A DNA stretch of 21,146 nucleotides from a virus: the IMG/VR virus record IMGVR_UViG_3300046000_006512, positions 1 to 21,146 of that record; one strand, 5' to 3'. The translations under genes and the position numbers were made by a program. The notes under the pieces are model-generated. The model did not search any database, was not told the origin of the DNA, and was given only the letters and a program-made list of their open reading frames with translations. Shown here piece by piece: positions 7,088 through 15,783 of the stretch. Positions within the stretch are counted from its first letter, which is position 1. The number at the start of each line of letters is the position of its first letter.

Positions 7088-7528
7088 ATGACCGCTGTAA
7101 GTGTTTTTGAGGGCCAGTCGGTCCTCGTGAAGATCGGTGACGGCGCATCGCCGGAAGTGTTCGCCCACGATTGCATGATCAACCTCACGCGCGGGTTCAC
7201 CATCGACGCCAACATGATCGAGGAGGAGGTCTTCGACTGTGACGCCCCCGACGCGCCCGCCGTTATCTACCGGCTGAAGCGTTCGGTCTCGATCTCCGTC
7301 ACTGGGACCGGCAAGTGTCACAAGACGTCGCTCTCGACCTGGCTGGCCTACGCCAAGAGCGCGAGCGCCAAGAACGTCAAGATCGAGATCGCCGGCACTG
7401 GCGGGCAGCGCATTACGCTGGCCATGCACTGCGGTTCGTTCGGCATCGAAGGTGAGCCGAAGAACTACGCCACGGCCAACGTCTCGCTGGCCTCGCACGG
7501 CGACTGGACGACTGAGACCATCACCTGA
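7088..7528 (+). CDS. Major tail tube protein
   Basis: A 146-residue protein directly after the tail terminator gene. Its beta-rich composition, GQSVLVKIGDG opening, DANMIEEEVFDCDAPD segment and repeated S/T-rich strands (KRSVSISVTGTGKCH) fit the tail tube proteins of siphoviruses and gene transfer agents. Many copies would polymerise into the tail tube. ATG at 7088 has a clear GGAGACGCA ribosome binding site, one of the few genes in this block with its own leader rather than an overlap, consistent with high expression. The stop overlaps the next start (TGATG). Confidence 0.8.
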   Translation: MTAVSVFEGQSVLVKIGDGASPEVFAHDCMINLTRGFTIDANMIEEEVFDCDAPDAPAVIYRLKRSVSISVTGTGKCHKTSLSTWLAYAKSASAKNVKIEIAGTGGQRITLAMHCGSFGIEGEPKNYATANVSLASHGDWTTETIT

Positions 7529-7956
7529 TGAGCCGCAGCGCAAAGGTCAGGCTGCCCTTCGCGGACGGCGCGCACGACTTCGCCCTGAAGATCGGGCAGC
7601 TCGAAGAGTTGCAGGAGAAGTGCGACGCCGGGCCGGAGGAAATCTTTGACCGGATTTCCTCCGGCAAGTGGCGGCTTAACGACATCCGCGAGCCGCTGAG
7701 ATTGGGCCTCATCGGTGCGGAAATGGACCCCATCAAGGCGGCCATTCTTGTGGACCGTTACGCCGGTTCTGGTTCGCTGGCGATGTGGAAGAACACCGCG
7801 CAAAGCGTGATCCTCGCGGCTCTGGTCGGGGCGCCTGACGAGGATGCGCCAGCGGGGGAGCCGCAAGGGGAGGCGACGGACTCCCCAGGCGAAAAATCCG
7901 TTTCGGCGCCATCTACGGAGCCGGAGCCGCAATGGGATGGTCAGCCCGCGACGTAG
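7528..7956 (+). CDS. Tail assembly chaperone (GTA TAC-like, first ORF)
   Basis: A 142-residue protein with a structured N-terminal part (VRLPFADGAHDFALKIGQLEELQEKC, then IREPLRLGLIGAEM and a YAGSGSL segment) and a proline/serine/acidic C-terminal tail from about residue 110. This matches the gene-transfer-agent-type tail chaperone placed between the tail tube and the tape measure; such proteins bind the tape measure and help tube assembly. The tail of the gene overlaps the next ORF in the -1 frame by 25 bases, and the -1 frame is open back to 7839, leaving room for a frameshifted fusion. Confidence 0.78.
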   Translation: MSRSAKVRLPFADGAHDFALKIGQLEELQEKCDAGPEEIFDRISSGKWRLNDIREPLRLGLIGAEMDPIKAAILVDRYAGSGSLAMWKNTAQSVILAALVGAPDEDAPAGEPQGEATDSPGEKSVSAPSTEPEPQWDGQPAT

Positions 7957-8108
7957 CCAGATCCAGTCTCTGGCATTTCGCCAGAGCCTTTGAGGGCTGG
8001 AAAGCGGCGAACGGCGCTCCTGAAAAGGTCCGCGCTCCGACCGATGAAGAATTTGAAGCCGCAGTGAGAGCATCGAGGGAGGCGGAACTTGGCGCAAACC
8101 GAACTTGA
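7932..8108 (+). CDS. Tail assembly chaperone, second ORF (TIGR02216-like)
   Basis: A 58-residue ORF beginning MGWSARDVARSSLWHFARA, followed by EGWKAANG and PTDEEFEAAV. This is the pattern of the short conserved protein found directly before the tape measure gene in alphaproteobacterial phages and gene transfer agents. ATG at 7932 has GGAG five bases ahead, so it can be translated on its own; it could also be reached by a -1 shift from the upstream chaperone. It overlaps that gene by 25 bases and the tape measure start by 20 bases. It is easily missed because of its size. Confidence 0.82.
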   Translation: MGWSARDVARSSLWHFARAFEGWKAANGAPEKVRAPTDEEFEAAVRASREAELGANRT

Positions 8109-10161
8109 ACGCCTGACCTTTCAGCTTTCGGCTGACGTGCGGCGGATGCAGCGCGATCTCGACAAGGCCAACGGTGTTGTGGACCGCAACACCAAGCAGA
8201 TGCAGGCTAAGTTCGACAAGATGGGTCAGGAGGCTGGTCGCGCCTTCGCCAACATGTCGATGGCCGCTGGTGTCGCGTTCGGGGCGATCACGGCCTATGC
8301 CATCAAGGCGGCGTCCGATGCCGAGGAGACGGCCAACGCTTTCTCAGTCGCCTTCGGTACGCTGACGGATGAGGCGAACAAGTTTGCCGAGTCCTACAGC
8401 AAGAACGTCGGGCGGTCCTTTACCGAAGTGCAGGGCAACATGGCCCGCGCGCAACTGGTCCTTACCGGCATCGGCGTCGAGGCCACGCAGGCGCTGGAAA
8501 TGGTCAAGGCCATCCAGTCGCGGTCTGTGGATATCGGCTCGCTGTTCAACGTCGAAGACGCGGACGCTTTCCGGGCGATCATGTCAGGCATTGCGGGTGA
8601 GGCGGAGCCGCTTAAGCGGTTTGGCGTCGCGGTCAATGATGCAGCGGTCAAGACCGAGCTTCTCCGCATGGGCTTCAAGGGCACGACGTCGGATGCAACC
8701 GAAACTCAGAAGGCTGTCGCCCGCCTGAACATCATTATGGCGCAATCGGTCAAGGCCGATGGCGACGCGATCAACACGAAGGACAGCCTGGCCAACTCGA
8801 CCAAGGCTGCGAAGGCTGAGTTTGAGGCCGCTGCGGTCGCGCTGGGCAAGAACCTGCTCCCGGCGGCCACGGCGGCGACTAAGGCGGCGTCTGAATTGCT
8901 TGTCCAATTCAACGCCATGCCCGACAGCGTAAAGCTGGCCGGTCTGGCGCTGCTGGGTCTGGTCGCGGCGTCCGGTCCAATCATGGCGGTGATTGCCGGC
9001 CTTTCAAACCTGATCAGGATGGCCGCAGCTGCCCGCGCTTCCTTGGTGCTGCTGGCCAATCCCATCGTGGCGGCGGGAGCGGGTGCGGCCCTCATGGGCG
9101 GCATCGCTGCGAGTGATGACATCAAGGGCGTAACGGCAGATCGTCTCACCCGCGACCCGAACAGCCTCCAAACCCAGATGAACCAACTGGCGGCGTCGGA
9201 TAGGGACCTGGCCAACGCGCGCGACTGGTATCGCCAAGGCAACCGCGCCCGCTCAAATCCGGAGGATGTGAAGCTCCTCGATAAGCTGATCAGCGACCGC
9301 GCCGCGTCCGTAGCGGCCCGCGAGACGGCAAAGGTGCAAGCCCAGCTAGACGAGGTGATGTCGGCCTTTCAGCTTCCGACTACGTCGCCGGGTGGGTCCG
9401 CTGGAGGTGCGGGAAGCACGCGCACCGCGAAGCCAAAAGCAGACGCCAAATACGTCCCGGTCGCCGTGATTGAAGAGGTCACTATTGACCCGAAAACCCT
9501 GTGGGATTCCATGACCCCGCAGGCAATCGACACGAACCCCGACCTTAATGCACCGCTTGAAAAGCCGTTTGCTCTGGGTGGGGAACTGGTTGATGAGCGC
9601 CGATATCAGGACGTCGAGGGCGGCATCTACAGCGCGGTTCGCGGCGGTCTGGAAACCGGCTTCGAGGAAGGCATCCCCGGCGCCATGCGTTATCTTGCCG
9701 ATGCGCTCAAACAGACCCTCCTAGACCAGCTCGCCACCGGCCTAACCCAAGTCATCATGTCGGCGTTCTCGGGCGGCGGCGCGGGCGGCGGCGTCGGTAG
9801 CGCGCTCATGGCCATTTTCGGCTTCCGCGCTAACGGCGGTCCCGTGTCGGCAGGCGCGCCCTATATCGTCGGCGAGAAGGGGCCGGAGCTGATGGTTCCC
9901 CGCATGTCGGGAACGGTCATTTCCAACAGCGCCCTTCGATCCGCCCGTGCGGCCTCTCCGGTTGGCAAAGGCAACAGCGTCACCATCGTCCAGCCCTTCC
10001 ACCTTCATGCCGAGGGCGCGGTGATGACCAACGAACTGATGGCCGCGCTGGATCAGAAGTCGAAGTCCTACGCCGCGCAGGCGACTGCTGCTGCGGTCGG
10101 CATCACCCGCAAAGGCTTCGCGTCCGTTCGGCAGCGGCAGGAAATGTTGGGGTCAACATGA
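8089..10161 (+). CDS. Tape measure protein
   Basis: A 690-residue protein and the longest in the tail block upstream of the tip. It has a coiled-coil-prone N-terminus (MQRDLDKANGVVDRNTKQM), an alanine-rich helical body with hydrophobic segments (VKLAGLALLGLVAASGPI at about 290), and the typical C-terminal block RANGGPVSAGAPYIVGEKG followed by PELMVP. Tape measure proteins set tail length and are ejected with the DNA; by the usual rule of about 0.15 nm per residue this predicts a tail near 100 nm. TTG at 8089 is supported by AGGGAGG six bases ahead; no better ATG lies nearby. It overlaps the second chaperone ORF. Confidence 0.9.
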   Translation: MAQTELERLTFQLSADVRRMQRDLDKANGVVDRNTKQMQAKFDKMGQEAGRAFANMSMAAGVAFGAITAYAIKAASDAEETANAFSVAFGTLTDEANKFAESYSKNVGRSFTEVQGNMARAQLVLTGIGVEATQALEMVKAIQSRSVDIGSLFNVEDADAFRAIMSGIAGEAEPLKRFGVAVNDAAVKTELLRMGFKGTTSDATETQKAVARLNIIMAQSVKADGDAINTKDSLANSTKAAKAEFEAAAVALGKNLLPAATAATKAASELLVQFNAMPDSVKLAGLALLGLVAASGPIMAVIAGLSNLIRMAAAARASLVLLANPIVAAGAGAALMGGIAASDDIKGVTADRLTRDPNSLQTQMNQLAASDRDLANARDWYRQGNRARSNPEDVKLLDKLISDRAASVAARETAKVQAQLDEVMSAFQLPTTSPGGSAGGAGSTRTAKPKADAKYVPVAVIEEVTIDPKTLWDSMTPQAIDTNPDLNAPLEKPFALGGELVDERRYQDVEGGIYSAVRGGLETGFEEGIPGAMRYLADALKQTLLDQLATGLTQVIMSAFSGGGAGGGVGSALMAIFGFRANGGPVSAGAPYIVGEKGPELMVPRMSGTVISNSALRSARAASPVGKGNSVTIVQPFHLHAEGAVMTNELMAALDQKSKSYAAQATAAAVGITRKGFASVRQRQEMLGST

Positions 10162-10856
10162 ACGTCTGGCCGATTGACCTCTTTCAGTCCCGCGAGTTTG
10201 AGGCATCCCTACAGGGGCGCACCATCACGGGCGGGCAATCCGTCAGCGGCATTTCGCAGGCGGTGCGGACGGACGGCGGCGGCCTTTGGGTGCTGTCGTT
10301 CTCCGGCATCTTCCTGCGGACGGCGGATCATGTGCGAGCCTGGCGGGCGTGGGAAGGCATCCTCGACGGCGGTGCGCAGAACGTCATCGTTCCTATCTGC
10401 GATCTCCGGCACGGCCCCCGCCCTATAGTGGCGGGCGTTCCGGTCGATCCGGGCGACCCCGTCCCGCACTCTGACGACGCCTACTTCTCAGACACGACCG
10501 GCTATGCGTCTTACCTGATCGAAGCCGAGACGGTTGGAACTGCCGTTCTGGGTGCAACGGAGATTGTCATTGACATCACGGTCGGCGAGCCATTGCGCGG
10601 CGGTGAGCATTTCACGCTGACGCACCCGACGCGCGGCGAGCGCATGTACCGCGTCGTCAAGGTGGCGTCGGTTTCCGGCACCGAACACACGGTCAAAATC
10701 CGCCCCCCACTTCGCGAGGCCACGACCGACGCCATGACTGTGGACTTCGACCGGCCACGCTGCGTTATGAGGCTGGCCGATCCGAATGCCATGCGCCTCA
10801 ACCTCCAGCTTGGGCGGTTTGCCACGGTCGGCGTTGCGTTCGTGGAGTCCTTTTAA
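10158..10856 (+). CDS. Distal tail protein candidate
   Basis: A 232-residue, beta-rich protein that starts MNVWPIDLFQSREFEASLQG, with FSGIFLRTADHVRAWRAWEG in the first third and an FDRPRCVMRLADPNAMRL segment near the end. I do not recognise a named domain with certainty. It sits immediately after the tape measure, where siphoviruses encode the distal tail protein that links tube to tip and where gene transfer agents encode a DUF2460 protein. The start overlaps the upstream stop (ATGA-type), and its stop overlaps the next start. Role is assigned mainly by position. Confidence 0.55.
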   Translation: MNVWPIDLFQSREFEASLQGRTITGGQSVSGISQAVRTDGGGLWVLSFSGIFLRTADHVRAWRAWEGILDGGAQNVIVPICDLRHGPRPIVAGVPVDPGDPVPHSDDAYFSDTTGYASYLIEAETVGTAVLGATEIVIDITVGEPLRGGEHFTLTHPTRGERMYRVVKVASVSGTEHTVKIRPPLREATTDAMTVDFDRPRCVMRLADPNAMRLNLQLGRFATVGVAFVESF

Positions 10857-11467
10857 TGGCCTTCATCTCCGAAGACGACGCGCTGCTTTTCGGCGCGCCT
10901 GCCGCGCGTGTCTCTGTCTTTCTGCTGATCAAGGCCGTGAACACGTCTCCGCCCACCTGGATCAGGCTTTGGTCCGGTGTGGGCGACCGCGAGCTGCCAA
11001 CTGATGCCATTGAAACGCAGGGCGGCACATATACCGGCATAGGCGATCTGATCGGCCTTCCCGCGCTTTCACAGCTTATCAACGGCGTGGCCGAGCGAGT
11101 GGAGTTTACGCTTTCAGGCGCGACCGCCGACATTGTGGCGCTTGCTGACAGCGAGGCCGACAGCGTTCGGAATGTGCCGGTTCACATTGCGCTCGTCGCC
11201 TTCGATGAGGACTACCAACGCGCAACCGCCCCCGTCTGGGTGTGGGAGGGCGAGAGCGACGTTCCCCGCATCTCCCGCGCCGCTGGCGAAGACCTATCGG
11301 TGGTGAGGACGATAAGCCTGTCGGTCGGCTCCGTTTTCACCGGTCGCCGCAGGCCACGCCAGTCCTATTACAACGGCGTTCAGCAGCGATCCAGGTCAGC
11401 GGATGATGCGTTCTGCGACCGCGCGAATATTTACTCTCTGGGCACCACGCGGAAATGGCCAGCTTAG
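10856..11467 (+). CDS. Minor tail / tip protein (DUF2163-like position)
   Basis: A 203-residue protein with WIRLWSGVGDRELP and YTGIGDLIGLPALSQLINGVAERVEF (split here: YTGIGDLIGLPALS, then QLINGVAERVEF), a pattern of beta strands, and a C-terminal SYYNGVQQRSRSADDAFCD stretch followed by RKWP. Its order between the distal tail candidate and the peptidase-like gene is that of the DUF2163 hub protein in gene transfer agents. Sequence identity to that family is not certain by eye. The TAATG overlap upstream and a 13-base overlap downstream show tight coupling. Confidence 0.55.
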   Translation: MAFISEDDALLFGAPAARVSVFLLIKAVNTSPPTWIRLWSGVGDRELPTDAIETQGGTYTGIGDLIGLPALSQLINGVAERVEFTLSGATADIVALADSEADSVRNVPVHIALVAFDEDYQRATAPVWVWEGESDVPRISRAAGEDLSVVRTISLSVGSVFTGRRRPRQSYYNGVQQRSRSADDAFCDRANIYSLGTTRKWPA

Positions 11468-11850
11468 CGGCGTTTCTGGACGATGCCAGCAAACAGCGTT
11501 TCGACTGGGGCAAGCACGATTGCTGCCAGCTTGTGCGCGGCTGGGTGCGGCTTCAACGCGGGTTCGATCCGGCTCCAGGCTGGTCCTACTCAAGCGAAAT
11601 GGGGGCCGCCCTTCTCGCCCATCGTCACGGCGGGCTTATCGATCTGATCGGCCTTCTCGCTGATCGGGCGGGACTGCCACCCACTGGCGCGCCGACCGAA
11701 GGCGACATCGGCGTCATTTCGGCCCTGACAAATGACGGGATTATGCCCGTCGCAGCAATCCACGGCTCAAGCGGCTGGGCCTTCATCACCAAGGGCGGGC
11801 TTTCGAGCGCGCGAGTTCCGGCACTTGCGGCCTGGAGGGTTCATGGCTGA
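11455..11850 (+). CDS. DUF6950 / NlpC-P60-like tail protein
   Basis: A 131-residue protein with FDWGKHDCCQLVRGWV at about 16-31; Cys23 or Cys24 corresponds to the cysteine at the start of the core helix in NlpC/P60-type papain-like folds. EGDIGVI at about 82-88 and AIHGSSGWAF at about 101-110 are the matching strand and His-containing segment, and it ends AAWRVHG. In siphoviruses and gene transfer agents a cysteine peptidase of this kind lies just before the large tip protein and is thought to open peptidoglycan during entry. Whether this compact form is catalytic is not clear. Confidence 0.7.
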   Translation: MASLAAFLDDASKQRFDWGKHDCCQLVRGWVRLQRGFDPAPGWSYSSEMGAALLAHRHGGLIDLIGLLADRAGLPPTGAPTEGDIGVISALTNDGIMPVAAIHGSSGWAFITKGGLSSARVPALAAWRVHG

Positions 11851-13990
11851 AGCTGTTGCCGCATTTGCTGCCGCCGTAGCGGCCAAGGTCACGGCTGTTG
11901 CGGCCCAACTCGGGGTAACGAGTCTAGCTGCCTCTCAGGCTATTTACGCTGTCGCGTTCTACGGCACGCAGGCCCTCGTCTACGCGGGGGTCAGCATAGG
12001 CTCTGCCATGCTTGCCGCGCCGTCTATTCCAAAGCCGGAATCGTTCTCAACGCCATATAGGTCTGGGCGCTCCCCGCGCGTTTCTGCCTATGGCCGAAAC
12101 CGTCTTTCTGGCCCGGCCATGCTGTATGAGGCCACCCGATATTGTTACGACGTCCTCGCGATCCACGACGGGCAAATCGAGGCCATCGAGGCGTACTGGC
12201 TGCACGATGACCAGGTAACGCTGGACTCGAACAAATACGTTATCGGATACGACGGCGGGACCGATCCCAGATACCGCAACCTCATCACGCGGGTCTTCAC
12301 GCGGCTGGGGTTGCCGACCGAAACCAGCTACACGACAGACATCGACTTTTCGGAACTTGGTTCTGGTGTTTGGACTTCGGCACACCGGGGCGACGGCGTG
12401 GCCTCAATGCTCGTATGGGCGAAGGGTGTCGAAAGTAACGACATGCCGACGCGCTTTCCCAATGGCGCGCCGCAAGGTTCGGTCACGGCGCGATGCCTGC
12501 GTGTCTATGACTGGCGCGACACTGGAAACGACGACGACGATCCCGATACATGGGAATGCAAGTTTAACCCCATCCTTCAGTTGGCCGACTACCTGACCAA
12601 CGACAACCACGGGATGGGATTTTCGTTCGCAGAACGGATCGCTCCGGCGCTAAGTGTGTGGTCCGCCGCTGCCGACGTGTGTGACGAAGCGGTAAGCCTC
12701 AAGGCGGGCGGTACTGAGCCCCGCTATCAATCCCACGGCCCATTCCAGCACGTCACCGCGCCGATTGATGTGATCACCCGCATTCTGGAGACCTGCGACG
12801 GCTGGCTCTCTCAGCGTGGCGATGGTGCGTTTATTGTCAGGGCTGGGGAATACTACGAGCCCGACGTTACGTTCACCGACGCTCACATCACCGATTACAC
12901 CCTGCAACGCTTCATGGAAGACGAGCAGGCGGTTAACGTGCTGATCGTTTCCTACACCTCGCCGGTTCACAAGTTTCAGGAAGTCGAAACCGATCCCTGG
13001 CGTGATGAAAGCGACATCCTTGCGCGGGGAATTGAGCGTTTTCAGGATGTGGCGTTCACGTGGGTCCAGAACAATGGTCAGGCGCGAAGGCTTGCAAAGC
13101 GTAGGATGTCCCGCCTTGCCGCCGAAATGCGCGGGACCTTCACCACCAACCTTTACGGCCTAAAGGCGCTTGGCGAGCGATACGTTCGTGTCCAGATTTC
13201 AGAGATCACGGCGCTCAACGATGTGGTGGTCGAGATTGTCGGAGCAGAGCTTGATCTGTCTTCGATGCGGATCGTGTTTTCGTGGATTGTAGCCGACGAA
13301 AACATCGACGCATGGAACCCGGCAACGGAGGAGGGCGACGGCCCCGCTACCGCGACAAGGACGGCGGTCGTCGCGCTGGTGGCGCCCACAATCGAAGACA
13401 TTACGCCATTCTTTGAAAGCGCGGGCACGGGCGGAGAGGGCGTTCGGCTGTCGGTCGATGTTGCGGGGCCTGACCGCGAAGACCTGACATGGTTCGTCCG
13501 CTGGCGCGTGGATGGCGGCGTTAGTTGGAACGAGGCACAATACAGCAGCGTCGAGTGGGGCACTTCAATACAGCTTGAGACCGGTTTTGTAACTGCCAAC
13601 GACGATCTGGAAGTTGAGGCCGCTTACTCAATCGGCAGTGGGGACATTTCCCCGTGGTCCACGACGTTCCCGATCAACACATCGACCAGCAACGTAGCCC
13701 CGACCTCGCCGTCTGGCGTGTCAGCCGACGCAAGCGGGTCGCCGCCGGATGTCATTGTGTCTTGGCGCAACCCCACCAGCGTCAACTTCGACCACGCGCG
13801 GGTCTATCGCAACACGACGGCCACCTTTGGAACCGCCGTTGACATCACCGGCGCTCTTACCGGGGCGCCTGGAGAGAACGTCGAGTACCAGGACGCCCCC
13901 GGTTCGGGGACTTTCTACTACTGGGTCACGGCTGAAAACGCCGCCAACACGGACAGCCCCCCGGCTGGTCCCGATTCCATCACAGTCTGA
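11843..13990 (+). CDS. Tail tip attachment (J-like) protein with Fn3-like C-terminus
   Basis: A 715-residue protein. The N-terminus is alanine-rich and hydrophobic (about 1-60), followed by SPRVSAYGRNRLSGPAMLYE, a common opening of J-like tip proteins. The middle has LQLADYLTNDNHGMGF and VDWITRILETCDG-like hub segments (here IDVITRILETCDGWLSQRGDG). The last 190 residues hold two beta-sandwich-like repeats with Fn3 features: LTWFVRWRVDGG..W and PDVIVSWRNPTSVNFDHARVY, then FYYWVTAENAA. It should form the tip hub that contacts the host. ATG at 11843 has GGAGGG close ahead and overlaps the previous stop; a longer frame from 11732 is dismissed. Confidence 0.78.
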   Translation: MAEAVAAFAAAVAAKVTAVAAQLGVTSLAASQAIYAVAFYGTQALVYAGVSIGSAMLAAPSIPKPESFSTPYRSGRSPRVSAYGRNRLSGPAMLYEATRYCYDVLAIHDGQIEAIEAYWLHDDQVTLDSNKYVIGYDGGTDPRYRNLITRVFTRLGLPTETSYTTDIDFSELGSGVWTSAHRGDGVASMLVWAKGVESNDMPTRFPNGAPQGSVTARCLRVYDWRDTGNDDDDPDTWECKFNPILQLADYLTNDNHGMGFSFAERIAPALSVWSAAADVCDEAVSLKAGGTEPRYQSHGPFQHVTAPIDVITRILETCDGWLSQRGDGAFIVRAGEYYEPDVTFTDAHITDYTLQRFMEDEQAVNVLIVSYTSPVHKFQEVETDPWRDESDILARGIERFQDVAFTWVQNNGQARRLAKRRMSRLAAEMRGTFTTNLYGLKALGERYVRVQISEITALNDVVVEIVGAELDLSSMRIVFSWIVADENIDAWNPATEEGDGPATATRTAVVALVAPTIEDITPFFESAGTGGEGVRLSVDVAGPDREDLTWFVRWRVDGGVSWNEAQYSSVEWGTSIQLETGFVTANDDLEVEAAYSIGSGDISPWSTTFPINTSTSNVAPTSPSGVSADASGSPPDVIVSWRNPTSVNFDHARVYRNTTATFGTAVDITGALTGAPGENVEYQDAPGSGTFYYWVTAENAANTDSPPAGPDSITV

Positions 13991-14001
13991 GGTTTTCCAG
14001 C

Positions 14002-15783
14002 ATGGGTGAGATCACCACCGAGGCCGCATCGGTCTTTCGGGATTACGTCAGTGATGGCGTACCGGCGTCTGGCGCTCACGAGCCGGTTAAGTCGGAAATC
14101 AGGGGCCTTTTTGGGACCGTAGACGACCGCATCACCACGGTCTCGGAAGCGGCGTCTGGCGCGTATATCCTCAAGGATACCCTGTCGGACCTGAACGCGG
14201 ATTTGAACCACGCTGCTGGCGTTTATGCGAGGGTCATCGCTGATAACAGCTCGCCGCCGGCCAACGGCTATTACAAGAAGGTTGGCGCTAGCGGGTCGGG
14301 TTCGTGGTCGTATGTCGGCCCCGATCCTGCGGAAACCTTTGCGGACAATGCGGAAGCCGCCGCAGCGCTCGCCGAGCTATGGGCGGCCTCTCCTGAAGAC
14401 ACTCCCGTAGAGACGTCGCCAAGCCAATACTCCGCTCTTCACTGGGCCGCAAAGGCGGAAGCGTCAGCGACCGATGCCGCCGCGTCTGCGGCTTCGGCGT
14501 CTAGCTTAGATGTGTTTGAATGGGTCGCCCGCGACGACATGCGCCGCAAGATGCAGGCCCAATGGGACGGCAGGCCGGAAGCGGCCATCGTGGTCTTCGC
14601 TCATTCGCAATCGCTTGGAAACTGGCGCTCGGGGACGGCGGTTTCCGGTACGCAGCCGCTCAACTGCTTCATGCTGGCTGGCGGCGCCTATTGCAGTCAG
14701 ATGGCGTTCTTCGCGACCAATGCCACCTACCCGATGCGCTACAGCGACGTTTCGTCCGTGGTGGCGTTCGCCGAGCCTGCCGGTGGTCAAGGCCCTCTTG
14801 GCGGGATCGCCCACGCCCTGAGCGGCAAGTTTGCGCGGGTCTACCTGTGCAGCCCTGCCATCGGCGCTAGGACGCTGGCGGTGCTGACCCAGGACGGCAT
14901 TGCGGCCAACGTGCAGGCGGCGCTCAACTACCTGTGCAAGCACGCCATCGACGCCGGGTATCGCCCGCGTGTCGTGATGCCGGTTTCGCAGGGCGAAGCC
15001 GACGCGACGGCCAACACCGGAGAGACCGCCTACTACGCGCTCGGGTCTGATGCCTATCAGCACGCGCAAATGCTGGCGGTGGATGCGATGGGGGTTCCGG
15101 GCGAGCCGGTCCCGCTGTTGTTTGGCCAGATGATGCAGATGTCGAACACCGGCGACAAGGACCGGGAAATCATCATGGCCGTAAACCGGCTTGCCGATGA
15201 TCTGCCAAACGCAATGCTCATCCCGAGCCATGACTTCGATTACGAAACCGACCGCGTTCACCCGTCAAGCACCGGTTATTTCCAGAAGGCCTATCGGTAC
15301 GGCTGGTTCGCCAACGAGTTCTTCCACAACGGGCGTCTGGTTCAGTGGCCCAGGATCGCGCACGTCAAGCAGCTCACCTCGACCAGCTTCCGCGTCTACT
15401 GGTCGGATGAAATGGAGCAGCACACCACGACGGGGCCGACCTTCGTCATGGGCGAGAACCTGGACGCCAACTATCTGAAGGGCATCGGGTGGGAAGACAA
15501 CGGCACCCCGCGCGACGTGTCGGCGGTGACGGACTACGGCGCCTATTCGGACTTCACTGTCGCGACGATCACCGGGACCATCGACCAGCAATGGTGTCTG
15601 CACGGGATGCAGCGGACCACTTCCACGCTGACGGCCGGGCAGGATTACCACTCCGGCACGCTGTACCGGAAGACCACGCGGGCGGCAGGGCCGGAGATGT
15701 TCGGCCAACCCCTGCAAGCCCTGTCCACCTACGATCACAGGCCGTGGGCGCGTATCGAGCGCGTCAGGCCGGAGGCCGCCTGA
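14002..15783 (+). CDS. Tail fibre/spike with SGNH (sialate O-acetylesterase-like) domain
   Basis: A 593-residue protein. Residues 1-165 look like a fibre N-terminus: ANGYYKKVGASGSGSW..VG, then an alanine-rich coiled region (KAEASATDAAASAASASS). From about 195 there is an SGNH-hydrolase pattern: IVVFAHSQSLGN (likely nucleophile Ser204 in QS), SQGEAD at 329-334, the QGE block seen in sialate O-acetylesterase-type enzymes, and DRVHPSSTGY with Asp417 and His420 as the catalytic pair. The last 150 residues are beta-rich and unassigned. It likely binds and deacylates a host surface polysaccharide during adsorption. GAGG lies nine bases before ATG 14002. Confidence 0.75.
   Translation: MGEITTEAASVFRDYVSDGVPASGAHEPVKSEIRGLFGTVDDRITTVSEAASGAYILKDTLSDLNADLNHAAGVYARVIADNSSPPANGYYKKVGASGSGSWSYVGPDPAETFADNAEAAAALAELWAASPEDTPVETSPSQYSALHWAAKAEASATDAAASAASASSLDVFEWVARDDMRRKMQAQWDGRPEAAIVVFAHSQSLGNWRSGTAVSGTQPLNCFMLAGGAYCSQMAFFATNATYPMRYSDVSSVVAFAEPAGGQGPLGGIAHALSGKFARVYLCSPAIGARTLAVLTQDGIAANVQAALNYLCKHAIDAGYRPRVVMPVSQGEADATANTGETAYYALGSDAYQHAQMLAVDAMGVPGEPVPLLFGQMMQMSNTGDKDREIIMAVNRLADDLPNAMLIPSHDFDYETDRVHPSSTGYFQKAYRYGWFANEFFHNGRLVQWPRIAHVKQLTSTSFRVYWSDEMEQHTTTGPTFVMGENLDANYLKGIGWEDNGTPRDVSAVTDYGAYSDFTVATITGTIDQQWCLHGMQRTTSTLTAGQDYHSGTLYRKTTRAAGPEMFGQPLQALSTYDHRPWARIERVRPEAA

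Noticed and set aside
14506-15261. Minus-strand open frame of 251 codons inside the tail fibre gene
   Set aside because: It is rich in Arg, His and Val in a pattern expected from the reverse of the fibre codons, with no domain and no ribosome binding site context.
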